The notes beneath the pieces were generated by a model, which made no database searches, was not told the DNA's origin, and saw only the letters and a program-made list of their open reading frames with translations. Source: Dactylonectria macrodidyma (lineage: Eukaryota > Ascomycota > Sordariomycetes > Hypocreales > Nectriaceae). Taken from it: 64,000 nt of DNA. Shown piece after piece: positions 45,891 through 57,427 of the stretch. The position numbers and the translations under genes were made by a program. Each line of letters opens with the position of its first letter. Position 1 is the stretch's first letter. Where the stretch lies: assembly GCA_020744425.1 (NCBI GenBank), contig JAGMUV010000011.1, positions 372,001 through 436,000 on the forward strand, given 5' to 3'.

Positions 45891-48502
45891 TAGACAAAAA
45901 TACTTTCTGGAAAACCACGCAGCGGGTTGGCTTGTCGCCGAAACCCCAGGAATCCAGATCACCCATAACATCCAAATGGAAGATCCTCGACCTCTTATTG
46001 GTGACCTGCCAGGCAGTCGTACCAGTGGCTGAAGTGCTTCGTTCAAATGCCATGTGCCACGATTCGGCATGTGCGACGCACGCGACTCGGGAACCATGGC
46101 TGGCTACGTACCATTCAACCCCACCATTTCTAGGATGCACGGAGCCTTACCAACAAACCTCAGATCCCCAACAACTTCAGCAGCCTCTGGCCAATCAGTA
46201 TATTCTGTGGCATCTCCGGACGGCGAAAGCATGAAGGGTAGCATGGCATGAAGCTGGTTTCATAGCTGTGGATGGTCGGTGGCTGTCGATAACATACGCT
46301 ATGACGCGCCACTGCAAGATGATGCGCCTGTAAAGTAACCGCTGGATGAGGTCAGGATGAGGTATCTTGCTGTGAGACATGGTTTCACACGCTAGAGGTA
46401 GACATGGATAAACTAGGGCCGCCACGGTGGTGGTGCGGCTTGCAAACGGTGTCTAGCCTTGCTGTCAATAGGTGAGTTGGCGAGCCAAGTGGAAAAGGTT
46501 TGACCTGTCATAAAAGCAATGGGTGGCAGAGAGAGATGACTTGAGTTGAGCAGTTGGTCTCCCACCATAGCACCAAAGAGGTAGAATACCTAAAATACAA
46601 GCAAAGCCGCAAATAACCAGTAAGTGCTTACTTAGCGAAATAAGTGTGGCACGTGTCCATGTAAAGGGAAAGACACGACGCAATAAATAAGAAATTGAGA
46701 ATTGATGTGTGTGTAGATGCTCGGACAGTCACCGAGGGCTGCGGCGGAGGAATTGCTCTCGGCACCACCTTGAGATGTGCAGGGTATTTAGAGCGAAACT
46801 ATGGAGTACTTAAAGAACACCACCACTTGGCCAACAAAGAACGGTGTACGTTTCGACTTCCCCGCACCGAAGAGGTGCAGCGAGTGTGACGGCCAATGCG
46901 AAACCGAGTATATGCATTGCAGATGTGTCGCACAGAATACGGCCTACTAGCTTTGGTAGACCATAACGTTAAGTATTGGTCATACGTAGATGGGAAGAAA
47001 GAAGGTGGACTAACGTGAGAGTTTCGCAACAGGTGACCCGTTAATAAGCGTACAAACCTACTACGTAGAAAGAGATAGTTGCGTGAGTGTACAAGCCGCT
47101 ACCAAGACCAACGTGCTGACTGCAGACCGCCCCTGTGTAACCTTGACGTTGATTAGCGAAATGTGATGATGCGCAACATGGTGGTCTTGATCGTGTTATG
47201 ACGAGGCGAGAAACTTGGATGAAGGAAATTATTTGGAAGACTGAAGAGATCCTGGCTGTATCCGCCGAGTATAATGCCAAGATGATATGACATGATAGAG
47301 ATTACTACGTAGCATGTATGTGATATGATAAATGCGCATTCGGGGCGTATCAAAATGACTTGCGAGAGCGACGACAACCTGGACCATTTGGGAGACTTGC
47401 TCCCCCCACTGGAAAAATACACCAGGGAAATGTGGAAATGTGGTATGGGCTGGTCCGTGCCCGTCCCAAGCGACGGCCTGACAAGCGGCGCCAATGCTGT
47501 ACGTACCCCTCGTTCGCTGGGTGGGTTGCCTTGAGGGTGGTGGAGGCTCGCTCGGATTCGGCGGCTTTGGGATGTACTTGTACTTGCGCGGAGCACCCAC
47601 AGGGAGCTCGGGCTCTTAAGTCCAGCGCCTAAGCAACCCCCCAGCAACTATGCGGCTAGGTACGTGGGTGCCAGGTGGCGCTCGGATGGCCTTCTGGCGG
47701 ATGATACCTGGGCGATTGGCATTGGGACAGGGGCCTTGCTGCAGCGGACGCAAGCCACCCACCCTACCACTGCACGGATACGTACCTCCTGTACCCAGCG
47801 AGACACACTGGCTGATGGATGGATTGATTGTTCCATTCATCACTAAACTTCCGGGTCATTCCATCTTCTCCAACTCGACGTATCTTTTTTTGTCGCCGTC
47901 GACACACTTCAAACCTCTCTCCTCCTCGGCCGCCGCCCTGCAGCTCCTCCCTCGGCGTCGTTGTCGACTGCGATTCTGTCCTTGCGCGCGCCCAGCTCCG
48001 GGCTGTCCCTTCGCCCCTATTCCTCGACCGCATCGCCCTTGACGTCACGATTTCCAACCCTCCCTCTTCCAAGCTTCGACTTATCTGGCTCCAACCCGCC
48101 CGCCAGACCCGACTCGCTACACTCGAGCCTGACTCTGCGCCGAACCTTCCGCCGATAAGTCATCACGGAATCCGATTATCGATATAGGATAGCCGCATCC
48201 ATTGCTTCTTTCGCGCCGGAAGCTGCCCCTCGGTTTCCAGCGACGTCGAGCGACAAGAAACTTGTGGGACGGGCCGGAAACTCGGCATCGCACAATCAAA
48301 CCCCATATCCGGATCCGCGGCGATGGCGTAGCCCCCCCTTCATGACGACGTGAGTGAAAGCGAGGGCATGGTACCTCATCTGCTTGAAGCACATGTAAGC
48401 TGGGGATACCACGCCACCTTGTTCACACCGCCCCTGTACTGATGTCGTGTGCTCAATGCATAGTCAACTCAGCAGAGAGAGGCTTGTGAGAGCCTGTAAA
48501 TC
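45891..48502. other. 2.6 kb spacer and fmp27 leader
   Basis: No gene is supported here. The distal 700 bp are pyrimidine-rich and likely the fmp27 promoter and leader. A possible leader intron lies at about 48395-48463 (GTAAGC donor, GCATAG acceptor). Frames at 47650-48042 and 47153-47647 lack domains. Confidence 0.5.
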
Positions 48503-51500
48503 ATGGCCCTCCTCAACCCGACCTTCGTGTTCGGCCTAATCGTCCTGCTCTATTTGTCGTCCTTCGTCCTCCTAGCGGTCCTTCGAATCCTCACGGGAAT
48601 TTCCATCCAGCGAATTGGCTACTTTTCTTTGCGACGCCTGGCATACACACCTCGGGATGGATGCAGGATTGAGATTCGAGGCCTTGGGCTCAACGTCCAT
48701 CGTCCAACCTTTGCCCAGCCGACATGGGTTAGCCTAGTCCTGAGTGAGCTCATCGTCACCCTGGACATTCGGGAGCTGGAAGGTAACAAACGCGCCGAGT
48801 CAGATGGCGAATCGAGTGATACGGATACGGACAAGAATAAGACTTCCATTGCAAAATCCGAGCTTCCCCCCCGGACGCGATCAACCCGGCGGGGTCCAAA
48901 CACAATAATTCGAAGTGAGACATGGAAGAAGCTCACCAATATCAAAGAGAAGATCAAACGGCTGCACAAGAACATCAACTGGCTCAAGTTGATTGATGTG
49001 GTCGCCACGAACTCCATCATCAATATCGTGGACGTTGGTAATATCCAGGTTGGAAGTTTCACGGTGTCTGTTGACACTCGGCCGAAAATGGTCGATCGTG
49101 CGCGGTTCTTTGTCCAGGGGAAACATTCGCCCAGCAAGGATCGACAAGCCGAGTGGACCCTGACTGTGCGCAGCGTCCTATTTACGGCCGACGGAACCGA
49201 ATCGATGGAATTACTGGACCACATGTTCCTCAACATCCACGGGTTCTTGTACAAGTCAAGAGAAGGATTGCGCGATGCTGCTGTTTCTTTGAAGCTTGGA
49301 CGACTCCACGCTCCGCTAGACGACATGCAGACTTGCCTGAACAAAATAAAGCAGTGTCGCAAAGACCCGAAATTCTCGACAGCAGATGAACCAATTGAGA
49401 TATTCCTAGGCAAGGTTGCGCAAGAGGTGGATGAGCCAGGTAGCACCAATGAGGACTTGATGAGGACTGTATCTGATTCCAAGGAGTTCTTCAGCTCCAT
49501 CCTGCGAGGCATCAAGGAAGTCCAGTTTGCAGTCAGTTTCCTTGGTCTGACGACAAAGGTACAACCTGTCAAGTCTGGAGCCAATCCCGTCTTGTTAAAT
49601 GCAGCCATGAAGGAGGTTGGCATTGATCTCCACCGACTGGATCCAAAATCCCCAGCGCACAGGATGTACTTTCCCCCTGAGGCCATTGCGCACGAGGCGC
49701 TTGCTGCTGCTCTGTCAATATCTATTGGTCTAGATGATGGTAATGGGCAGTCTGATCGCCTCGTATACATTCCGATGGCCACAACGACGGTCAAAACGAC
49801 ACTCCTTTCCAAAACTGTCGAGGTCTTGCAAGATGCAAAGGCTGAAGAGAGGAACGCAAACATCCTGTTTGCCAACTCTGTCGTCACGTCACCTTCTGTT
49901 GACCTTGATCCCCACCATCTTCCCTTGCTTATTGCTCTTTTGAAGTCAAAACCGAAAGCTCAAAAAGCACAGACTGACAATCGTCATATCATTTCACGCC
50001 TCCTACCCAAGGCGAATGTCAAATTCTCCATGCACGAGCCCGTCGTGCGCATCAAATTAAAACCATTACAGAAGACGGAGGATCCGGACGACTTCGATCT
50101 CATCATCTCATCCATCTCATCCATCTCTCTCGACATGGAATCCTCCCACTCCATCGTTGAAGACCTTCACTACTCCCTAGATGGCGCAGTGCGTCTTCAA
50201 TCTCATGATCTTTACTACCAAACGAATACAGGCGATCGGTTTAACCTCATTACGACGGAGTCATTCGACATGAAAGTGCACTTGGGTGCAAGGCCTGATG
50301 TCTATGTCGAGATGACAGGAAATCTCCAGTCAGCCGCTATCAGCATGGTGAGACCGGAAATCACAGATGGCGTCCGCCAAATTGTCCGAGAGTTACGATT
50401 CGATGTGGAGCCCGAGAAGGGTGCGGCTGTTAAAGGCTCCAGGAGTCACAACTTCTTACGCTCAATGCCAAGCTGGCTTCTTCGGTATCAAGTCGAGGTC
50501 ACTGATTTTAGTGTCGAGGTTGCCGGGATCGATGAGGATATTTCGGATGACACTCGCGGAATTTTCTTGCACTGGGACAGTGCGGAGGCTGAGTATCGTG
50601 CCCACCGATTTGATGGACTACAGAGACGAGCATCTCGAAGACGTGCCAACAGCCGGTCTATGTCTATGACGCAGTCTGACTCCGACTTGACGCCCCCGCC
50701 CAACTCTCCACGGCCCAAAAAGAAGCCGCAGAATATTGGAGATGGTCGGCGACTGACCATACACGCCCGAGGAATTGAGGCGCAGATTATGGATGCTATG
50801 GACAGGCTAGAACCGGAGCCTTTCATCAACATCCCCCGTCTTGAGCTGCTGTTGTCTGCGGCAAGCGATGCTCATGGCCCTATGTTCAATGTCCAAGTGA
50901 CCGTACGGACCATTCTCGCCCAGTACTCCCTGTATCGGCATTATGCTGTGGGAGTAGCCGTCATGACTGTACGGAAGGCTTTCATGCAGACAGGCCGCGA
51001 TCTTCCACGACGGAGGAAGGATAGTAGCCCGAAGAACCTATCTCCGCCTTCCACTCGCTTAGCACCCCCGGGGTCTCAGGATTACAGTGGTGCAAGCACA
51101 CTGGAGATGGTCACGATTGATTTCAAGGCGGCCCTGGTGCAACTGAAGGCTGAGATGCCCCACGATCCAGCCATGATGCTGCATATGTACGGCTTGGAGA
51201 TGGGCCGGCAGAGGTGGTCTACCCCCTATGTTGGCGCGAAACTTGTGCGATTGTACACGGAGCCTCCGCGAATGCGCAATGTATGGGCTAGACTCCTCAG
51301 CATCAAGTCAGGTCGTCTTGATTTCCGGGAGTCCAAGCGGAAATCACCACAAGGCCCTCTCATTGAGGAGAAGATGATCGACATTGTGACCGAGGCTGTC
51401 CGCATCGGTATTCCGCACGAAGTCATTCTCAGCCAAATTAGCGACAACATTATCAACTGTATCAAGGCAGTTCAGCAGCTCCACCATCGATTCAAGACAG

Positions 51501-54500
51501 GGACCAACGAGTACATTCTCGAGAAGAAACCCGAGGGCCCCAAGTTGGTGCCAAAAATATCCGTCAGAGCTCGAAAATTCCTCTTTGAACTGGAAGATGG
51601 TGCCTTTGAGTGGAAACTAGGAATGATCTACCGAACTGGTCGAATTGAGCAAGTGCAGCGACTTGCTCGAGAGGAGGCTTTCCGGGTCAAATTGAAGAGA
51701 GTTCGCGAGGAGGAGATCAGAAGAGGAACTAGTAGGATGCGTTCACGATCAACTTTCCCACGTGGACGTAATGATGCACCCTCCTCATCATCATTCCGCA
51801 GTCGAAGTCTTGATGCAATGAACGGGACAGACGGCCACAACAACAGTCACCGAGGAAGGGTCCCTAGATACGACCCTGAGTCGGAGAACTTCGGGGTTAA
51901 TGGAAGTTCCAAAGTTTCTGAACACGCTGCCCGGTACCATTTGGATGTGTTCAATGGCCAGAGCTGGAAGAAGCGCATCGAAAAGGCATATCAGCTGTGC
52001 CAGAACAGCGTTAAGGAGACTCGAAACCAATTTTGGGGCCCCAGCCAACTTCCGGACGACATCGAAGAGGCTGAGAACCTACTCGAGGTTCCTCCTAGAC
52101 CTGCCTTGATGTCTGCGTTAATTAGTGACTTGCATTTCACAGTCGACAAACCGACATTCCCGATGAAGGATCTTCCGGACTTTCTACACAAGATCGGAAA
52201 GGGAATGCCCAGAGACATGCAGTACAGCTTGCTAGCCCCCATGCACGTCGGAATCGAGATGGGTGAAGCCAAGGTGACGTTGCGCGACTACCCATTACCG
52301 CTCTTGCACATACCTCCAATGAAATATGGGCAGTCTTCGAAGCTCCAGTCTGTCTCTTTGAAGACAAACTTTGTCATTGCCGAAGAGTTTCGCGGAGTTG
52401 AATCGACACGTCGAGTTCGAGTTAATGTCATCCCCCCCAAGAACCCGACATCGAGCGAAGGCAGCTTTGCGATTGAGGTCCGTCGCACAATTGGCCCTGT
52501 GAAGTCATATTCAGATGTGTACATGGATGTCAACACAGCTCTTCCGACCCGCATCACCTGGGGTCCTTGCTACCAGCCAGCTGTTCAAGACATGATGATG
52601 GTGATCGAGTCATTCACGAAGCCCCAGTTCGACCCATCTGAGCGGGTTGGATTCTGGGATAAGCTACGACTCAACTTTCATTCCAAGATGCACGCAGCTT
52701 GGAAGGGCGATGGCGACATGCACCTTGCGCTAAAGGGCACTCGCGATCCATACCAAGTCACAGGAAATGGCGCGGGCTTCCTCATGTGTTGGCGAAATGA
52801 CATCAAGTGGAGTATCAACGCAGAGGATGATCCAAAGCGCTTCATCGCCGTCGAAAGTAGCGAGTATGTTCTTGCAATTCCTGATTTCAGCCACGAGGTT
52901 CGGGAAGCAGCGCGCCAGCAGAATGAACTCGAGAGGCATACACCTGAAGACAAGTTCAAGTCTGAGGCCACGTTCAAGAAAGTCGTGATGAAACTATCGG
53001 GCAAAGTACAGTTTCTGCTTGGACTCATTTTCGAGCGCGCAATTGAGGATGGATTGCGCAGTTTCGATTTCCGGCCTCACTATGACATCGTACTCAAAAA
53101 CCCGCACTTCGCCAAAGACGAAAACGGCATCCCTTACGACGCCATGCGTGGCTTCAGGAGTCGGCATATCCATTTGTCAATCGCAGTTCGAGCGCCGGTT
53201 GACCGCGATTGGCTGTCTGAGAACCCAGAACCATCGCGAAGCTACAATACGGTTCATCTCACGCCGCGTTTCTTCACACACTTCTTCGCCTGGTGGGCTC
53301 TCTTTGGCCAGCCACTGTCGCTTCCCATTCGCCAAGGCTCACTCTTCCCCGGTCGTGAGAAAAACAGCAAGAAGTTTGGCCGGCATCTGGCGACTGTCAA
53401 ATACAACCTTCTTCTAGCGCCGCTGTTCATGAGTCACATCTACAAGCACAAGGATGTGGAGGACTACTCGGAGAATGCCGTATCTGCCACCGGTGTCAAA
53501 GTCCGATTCGACAGCTTCTCTTTGGATCTACATCAGCGAAGAGAAGAGTTCAACACGCTTGGCAGGGGTCGTCATAACGAAACCGCTCGAACCTCTGGCA
53601 TCAAGATCCATGCCGCTCAGTTAGATCTCGTCAGTGCAGATGTCCGAGCCGTGTCAGCAAGCTTGAAGGGAACCACGACAGAAGCGATCAAGAAGGGATC
53701 TATCGCAACTTTGTGGAGTGATTCAGAAGACAAACCAGATCTATCCCGGTTCACGATCCCCGACAATGACTTTAGCTGGATCGACATGGACGACTTTGTC
53801 GAGCTGGACTGGATTATGCCAACCGAGCCGCACCCTGACACCAAAATCCTGCCTCTAGTCTACGCGCCTCGGTTGACGTACTTCCGCCAGACGGATATCG
53901 GTGGTGTCATTGCTGGAGATCCGACTCGAACAAGTCCATTCGGTAACGAACCCACGCACTTTTGCATCTTGAACCACGATAACGATCCAGTTCGAGTCCA
54001 AGGTCAGCTCATCCAGGAGCGACTTGACCAACTGGGTGTCCAGATGCAAACGCACGCTCGTAACGTGGGCGAGGCGGAGCTGCGAGTAATCAAGTCTGAT
54101 GGCAAGGAGCCCGAATTGGTACAAGAATTCGAACAACTACGGAAGCATACCGGTGTTTTACGTGAGAAGAAGGAGTTCTTGGAATCCCTACTGAGCCAAA
54201 CACAGGCAAAACCGTTGTGGAGCAGCCAAAGGATCAGCGGGGACCGAAAGCGATCCGTGGGTTCCATTGGCATCCACGACGAGACTCTCCACATTCCATC
54301 AACTACTGAGTTCGAAAGCGAGTTCAACAATCGGTTCGTCATTCACAACATGCAACTGAAATGGAACAACCTGTTACGAAACATCGTGCTTCGATACTTC
54401 CACCAAAACAGCCAACGGCGTGGTTTTGTCTACTATCTCTCGCGGCCAGCCATCAAGTTTATCCTGGACATTGTGGAAGAACAGAACAAAGCCAAGGCCA

Positions 54501-57427
54501 ATGGCAAGCCGAAGTCAACGCACACTGGTCGTGGTACCACCTCATCGAAGGATCCGAGTATCAACGAGAGCGAAACCGGACAAGATATCGAGGACCGGAT
54601 CAAGAAAATCCTTGGTGACGGACGGAAATTCACGAGCGCCACCTGGAGCACTAATGCGGATGGTGTAGTGGAGGGATCAATTGAGGACCTAGTGAACGGC
54701 ATCGCTGAAGAATTCACTCCCCAAAGCAGCTACCATATTCGAATCATCGCGCCTCAAATCCAGCTTCAAAGCGACAAGAACAAGAAGCATGTGGTACTGG
54801 CTACAGCAAAGGGAATGGAGCTCAAGGTCATGGAGGTCATGGATAAGGAAAGAATATCTGACACCGTCAGTGGCCTTGTGCAGCGCCGATTCTTGGTCAA
54901 CATGGACAGCATCCAATTCTTCGTGACTCACCAGAAGTGGTTCCTCACCAATCTCTTGTCGATGTACGTTGGAAGCAAGTACGGAACACCCAGTGGATCA
55001 TCTTGGCCACCTTGGGTCCCTATCGAGGTTGTGTTCGACTTTCAGGCAGATCCATTCGGTTTCAAGCGAGTCGTGCAGAAGACATCGGCCATGATCCGGT
55101 ACGACAAATACAACACTCTGCGTCTCAAGTACAACGACGAGGTCAATGCCGATGGAGCCAACGATGATTCACAAGAAAACACAGAGACCCGCATGGACAA
55201 CCTTTGGGTCGAGTTCCCTCAAGCCCGTGCTCTTTGCAACTCGTCGCAGTACTACGCGCTCTACGTCATTGTGCTTGATCTGCTCATGTACAATGAACCG
55301 TTGGAGAAGACGAGAAGCGAACGACTTGAGAAGATCATCCTGGCGTCCGACTTTAGTGACCTGAGCGGAGCCCCAGCTATGGTGCAAAAGCTCCAACAGC
55401 GAATCAGGCAGATGGAGGAGATCAAGGAGCACTTCCAGATATACTCCAAGTATCTCGACAAGCGGGGCTGGGAAGACCGCCTGCACCTGGAACGAGATCT
55501 CGCTGCTTGCGAGGACGAGTTGTTCTTCATGATGAAAGCCATCACGACTTCTCAACGAAAACTGAATGTCAATTCAGACAGCACGGGTTTGCTGAGATGG
55601 AACATCTCAGTCCGAGATATTGTCTGGCACTTGATGCAAGATTCCAACGATGCACTCGTGGAGTTTCAATTGAAGGACCTGGAGTACGACCGTACAGACA
55701 ATTCGGATGGTTCTCACATGAACCTGATCCGAGTGGGCAAGGTGCTGGGTCTGAATCTGCTCCCGGATGCTACATATCCAGAGATGGTCGCGCCTCACAT
55801 CGACCCCGAACGACCGTTGGCCCCCAACACGGAGAAGGAAATGATTCGCGTTTACTGGTACATGCTGGAAGCGATTGCTGGAATCACCGTCATGGACCGC
55901 TTCGAGGTCAATGTGTTGCCTATCAAGGTCCAGCTCGAGCGTGAAGTGGGCAAACGGCTGTTTGAGTACATCTTCCCTGGTATGGACGGGGACAAGATGA
56001 CTGGCACGAAGAACGACTCGCCCTTTATGATGAAGCAGATTGGGAACGAAGGAGACGATGAAGACATCGATTCGCTGCACAGCACGAATGGTCGCTCTGA
56101 CACGACATCGTTTGAGAAGGACTCGTCGTCTTTCTCGACCCGGCCCGGATCACTAGAGCTTCGGCTCCGCCCGACATTGACTTCAAGTTCCAAGACTGAC
56201 CAGTCCTCAAAGAAGACTCTCAGCGTCAACACGGGCGAAGGCCACTCATTCCGTCTATTCCGTACGCCAGGGACATCTAAGACGATGCTCAAGAAGGCTT
56301 CGCACGAGTCTTTGCGGTCAGGTGCCACTCCAAGAGCACTTGGACGCACCAATACGGGCTTCGAATCCAAGGATGGTCGTGAATCTATTGCGAGCAGTGA
56401 GAAGCGGATACCTCGCTTCTCGCTAGGCAAGAAGCAAGCGGAGGAGAAGGACAAGCAGGCATCGGATGACCTCACTAAGATGATGACCCGAGCCAGCCAT
56501 TTCATGACGTTTGCTTCCATCAAGATGCCATCCGTGGTACTCTGCCTGAGCTACAAGGGCAGGGACCAGCGCAACTTCGAGGATGTGCACGATTTTGTGT
56601 TCAGGATGCCGACAATTGAGTGGCAGAACAAGACATGGTCGAATTTGGATCTGGCGTTGGCGCTCAAAAAGGCAGTGATGAAGGCGCTCATTTCCCATAC
56701 AGGTGCTCTCATTGGAAACAAGTTCTCCAAGCATCGACCCAATGCCGAGCAGCGCAACAAGCTGAGGGAGTTGGCCAGCAGCTCCGTGCTCATTGCACCA
56801 TCGTCATCGGGAGGCTCACAACACTATCCTGGCAGCATCAACGACAGTGACGACTCTAGTATATATGGCTCCTCGCCGGTGGATTTCTCTCGCTCGCCAC
56901 CTCGCTCGATCCGCGGCAGCACGCACAGCAGCATCCCGCCGTCTACTTCATCACGTCGACGAAGTCGCAGTTCTAGTGTGACTAGCCGCAGGTCTCACCC
57001 GAATGGTGCCCTAGGTGCCCATGGACCCAACGTCCCCGCGTTCCTCATGATGACGCCTCCGACGCCAATTGAAGACGGCCGCAGCATTCGACACAATCAG
57101 GGCATGGACTACCTCCGACCCGGAACGAGCAGCGGACACAGCATGGCACACAGCATGGCTCCGCCACAGAACCACCAAGCATTCAGGCGAGTGGCTACGG
57201 GTCCAGGCATCGAGCGCCCCGCGTCTAGCATGAGCAGCCACGAGGGCGTGCGGAGAAAGACGGGCTCGAACAACCTCAAGGACAGGCTCAGTGCCCTCAC
57301 GTTCCGGATGGGTCACCGCGACGCAAGTGAGCCTGAGTCTGAGATGGAAGTGGAAGAAGAGATTGCTCCTCCGGTACAGCCGAGGCCGAGAAGACTCAGC
57401 TGGGTCACTGGGAGATCTAAGGGATGA
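48503..57427 (+). CDS. fmp27: Fmp27/Hobbit bridge-like lipid transfer protein
   Basis: This is one uninterrupted exon of 2974 residues, the largest gene in the window. Residues about 8-30 (FVFGLIVLLYLSSFVLLAVL) form a membrane anchor, expected in the ER. The body follows the repeating beta-groove architecture of RBG proteins. Family landmarks are GFWDK near residues 1383-1387 and the WPPW motif near 2168-2171, both named for the Fmp27 family. Ser-rich insertions occur at about 700-770 and 1075-1140. The last 250 residues are disordered and Ser/Pro-rich, ending WVTGRSKG. Fmp27 (yeast), Hobbit (fly) and SABRE (plants) bridge membranes at contact sites and move bulk lipid. A small leader intron just upstream is possible. 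The intact 9-kb frame and matching motifs make the family assignment secure. Confidence 0.95.
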   Translation: MALLNPTFVFGLIVLLYLSSFVLLAVLRILTGISIQRIGYFSLRRLAYTPRDGCRIEIRGLGLNVHRPTFAQPTWVSLVLSELIVTLDIRELEGNKRAESDGESSDTDTDKNKTSIAKSELPPRTRSTRRGPNTIIRSETWKKLTNIKEKIKRLHKNINWLKLIDVVATNSIINIVDVGNIQVGSFTVSVDTRPKMVDRARFFVQGKHSPSKDRQAEWTLTVRSVLFTADGTESMELLDHMFLNIHGFLYKSREGLRDAAVSLKLGRLHAPLDDMQTCLNKIKQCRKDPKFSTADEPIEIFLGKVAQEVDEPGSTNEDLMRTVSDSKEFFSSILRGIKEVQFAVSFLGLTTKVQPVKSGANPVLLNAAMKEVGIDLHRLDPKSPAHRMYFPPEAIAHEALAAALSISIGLDDGNGQSDRLVYIPMATTTVKTTLLSKTVEVLQDAKAEERNANILFANSVVTSPSVDLDPHHLPLLIALLKSKPKAQKAQTDNRHIISRLLPKANVKFSMHEPVVRIKLKPLQKTEDPDDFDLIISSISSISLDMESSHSIVEDLHYSLDGAVRLQSHDLYYQTNTGDRFNLITTESFDMKVHLGARPDVYVEMTGNLQSAAISMVRPEITDGVRQIVRELRFDVEPEKGAAVKGSRSHNFLRSMPSWLLRYQVEVTDFSVEVAGIDEDISDDTRGIFLHWDSAEAEYRAHRFDGLQRRASRRRANSRSMSMTQSDSDLTPPPNSPRPKKKPQNIGDGRRLTIHARGIEAQIMDAMDRLEPEPFINIPRLELLLSAASDAHGPMFNVQVTVRTILAQYSLYRHYAVGVAVMTVRKAFMQTGRDLPRRRKDSSPKNLSPPSTRLAPPGSQDYSGASTLEMVTIDFKAALVQLKAEMPHDPAMMLHMYGLEMGRQRWSTPYVGAKLVRLYTEPPRMRNVWARLLSIKSGRLDFRESKRKSPQGPLIEEKMIDIVTEAVRIGIPHEVILSQISDNIINCIKAVQQLHHRFKTGTNEYILEKKPEGPKLVPKISVRARKFLFELEDGAFEWKLGMIYRTGRIEQVQRLAREEAFRVKLKRVREEEIRRGTSRMRSRSTFPRGRNDAPSSSSFRSRSLDAMNGTDGHNNSHRGRVPRYDPESENFGVNGSSKVSEHAARYHLDVFNGQSWKKRIEKAYQLCQNSVKETRNQFWGPSQLPDDIEEAENLLEVPPRPALMSALISDLHFTVDKPTFPMKDLPDFLHKIGKGMPRDMQYSLLAPMHVGIEMGEAKVTLRDYPLPLLHIPPMKYGQSSKLQSVSLKTNFVIAEEFRGVESTRRVRVNVIPPKNPTSSEGSFAIEVRRTIGPVKSYSDVYMDVNTALPTRITWGPCYQPAVQDMMMVIESFTKPQFDPSERVGFWDKLRLNFHSKMHAAWKGDGDMHLALKGTRDPYQVTGNGAGFLMCWRNDIKWSINAEDDPKRFIAVESSEYVLAIPDFSHEVREAARQQNELERHTPEDKFKSEATFKKVVMKLSGKVQFLLGLIFERAIEDGLRSFDFRPHYDIVLKNPHFAKDENGIPYDAMRGFRSRHIHLSIAVRAPVDRDWLSENPEPSRSYNTVHLTPRFFTHFFAWWALFGQPLSLPIRQGSLFPGREKNSKKFGRHLATVKYNLLLAPLFMSHIYKHKDVEDYSENAVSATGVKVRFDSFSLDLHQRREEFNTLGRGRHNETARTSGIKIHAAQLDLVSADVRAVSASLKGTTTEAIKKGSIATLWSDSEDKPDLSRFTIPDNDFSWIDMDDFVELDWIMPTEPHPDTKILPLVYAPRLTYFRQTDIGGVIAGDPTRTSPFGNEPTHFCILNHDNDPVRVQGQLIQERLDQLGVQMQTHARNVGEAELRVIKSDGKEPELVQEFEQLRKHTGVLREKKEFLESLLSQTQAKPLWSSQRISGDRKRSVGSIGIHDETLHIPSTTEFESEFNNRFVIHNMQLKWNNLLRNIVLRYFHQNSQRRGFVYYLSRPAIKFILDIVEEQNKAKANGKPKSTHTGRGTTSSKDPSINESETGQDIEDRIKKILGDGRKFTSATWSTNADGVVEGSIEDLVNGIAEEFTPQSSYHIRIIAPQIQLQSDKNKKHVVLATAKGMELKVMEVMDKERISDTVSGLVQRRFLVNMDSIQFFVTHQKWFLTNLLSMYVGSKYGTPSGSSWPPWVPIEVVFDFQADPFGFKRVVQKTSAMIRYDKYNTLRLKYNDEVNADGANDDSQENTETRMDNLWVEFPQARALCNSSQYYALYVIVLDLLMYNEPLEKTRSERLEKIILASDFSDLSGAPAMVQKLQQRIRQMEEIKEHFQIYSKYLDKRGWEDRLHLERDLAACEDELFFMMKAITTSQRKLNVNSDSTGLLRWNISVRDIVWHLMQDSNDALVEFQLKDLEYDRTDNSDGSHMNLIRVGKVLGLNLLPDATYPEMVAPHIDPERPLAPNTEKEMIRVYWYMLEAIAGITVMDRFEVNVLPIKVQLEREVGKRLFEYIFPGMDGDKMTGTKNDSPFMMKQIGNEGDDEDIDSLHSTNGRSDTTSFEKDSSSFSTRPGSLELRLRPTLTSSSKTDQSSKKTLSVNTGEGHSFRLFRTPGTSKTMLKKASHESLRSGATPRALGRTNTGFESKDGRESIASSEKRIPRFSLGKKQAEEKDKQASDDLTKMMTRASHFMTFASIKMPSVVLCLSYKGRDQRNFEDVHDFVFRMPTIEWQNKTWSNLDLALALKKAVMKALISHTGALIGNKFSKHRPNAEQRNKLRELASSSVLIAPSSSGGSQHYPGSINDSDDSSIYGSSPVDFSRSPPRSIRGSTHSSIPPSTSSRRRSRSSSVTSRRSHPNGALGAHGPNVPAFLMMTPPTPIEDGRSIRHNQGMDYLRPGTSSGHSMAHSMAPPQNHQAFRRVATGPGIERPASSMSSHEGVRRKTGSNNLKDRLSALTFRMGHRDASEPESEMEVEEEIAPPVQPRPRRLSWVTGRSKG

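Noticed and set aside
48619..49887. 422-residue open frame antisense to the start of fmp27
   Set aside because: It lies wholly inside the exon of a well-supported gene, has no recognisable motif and is rich in Ser and Arg as expected for antisense translation.
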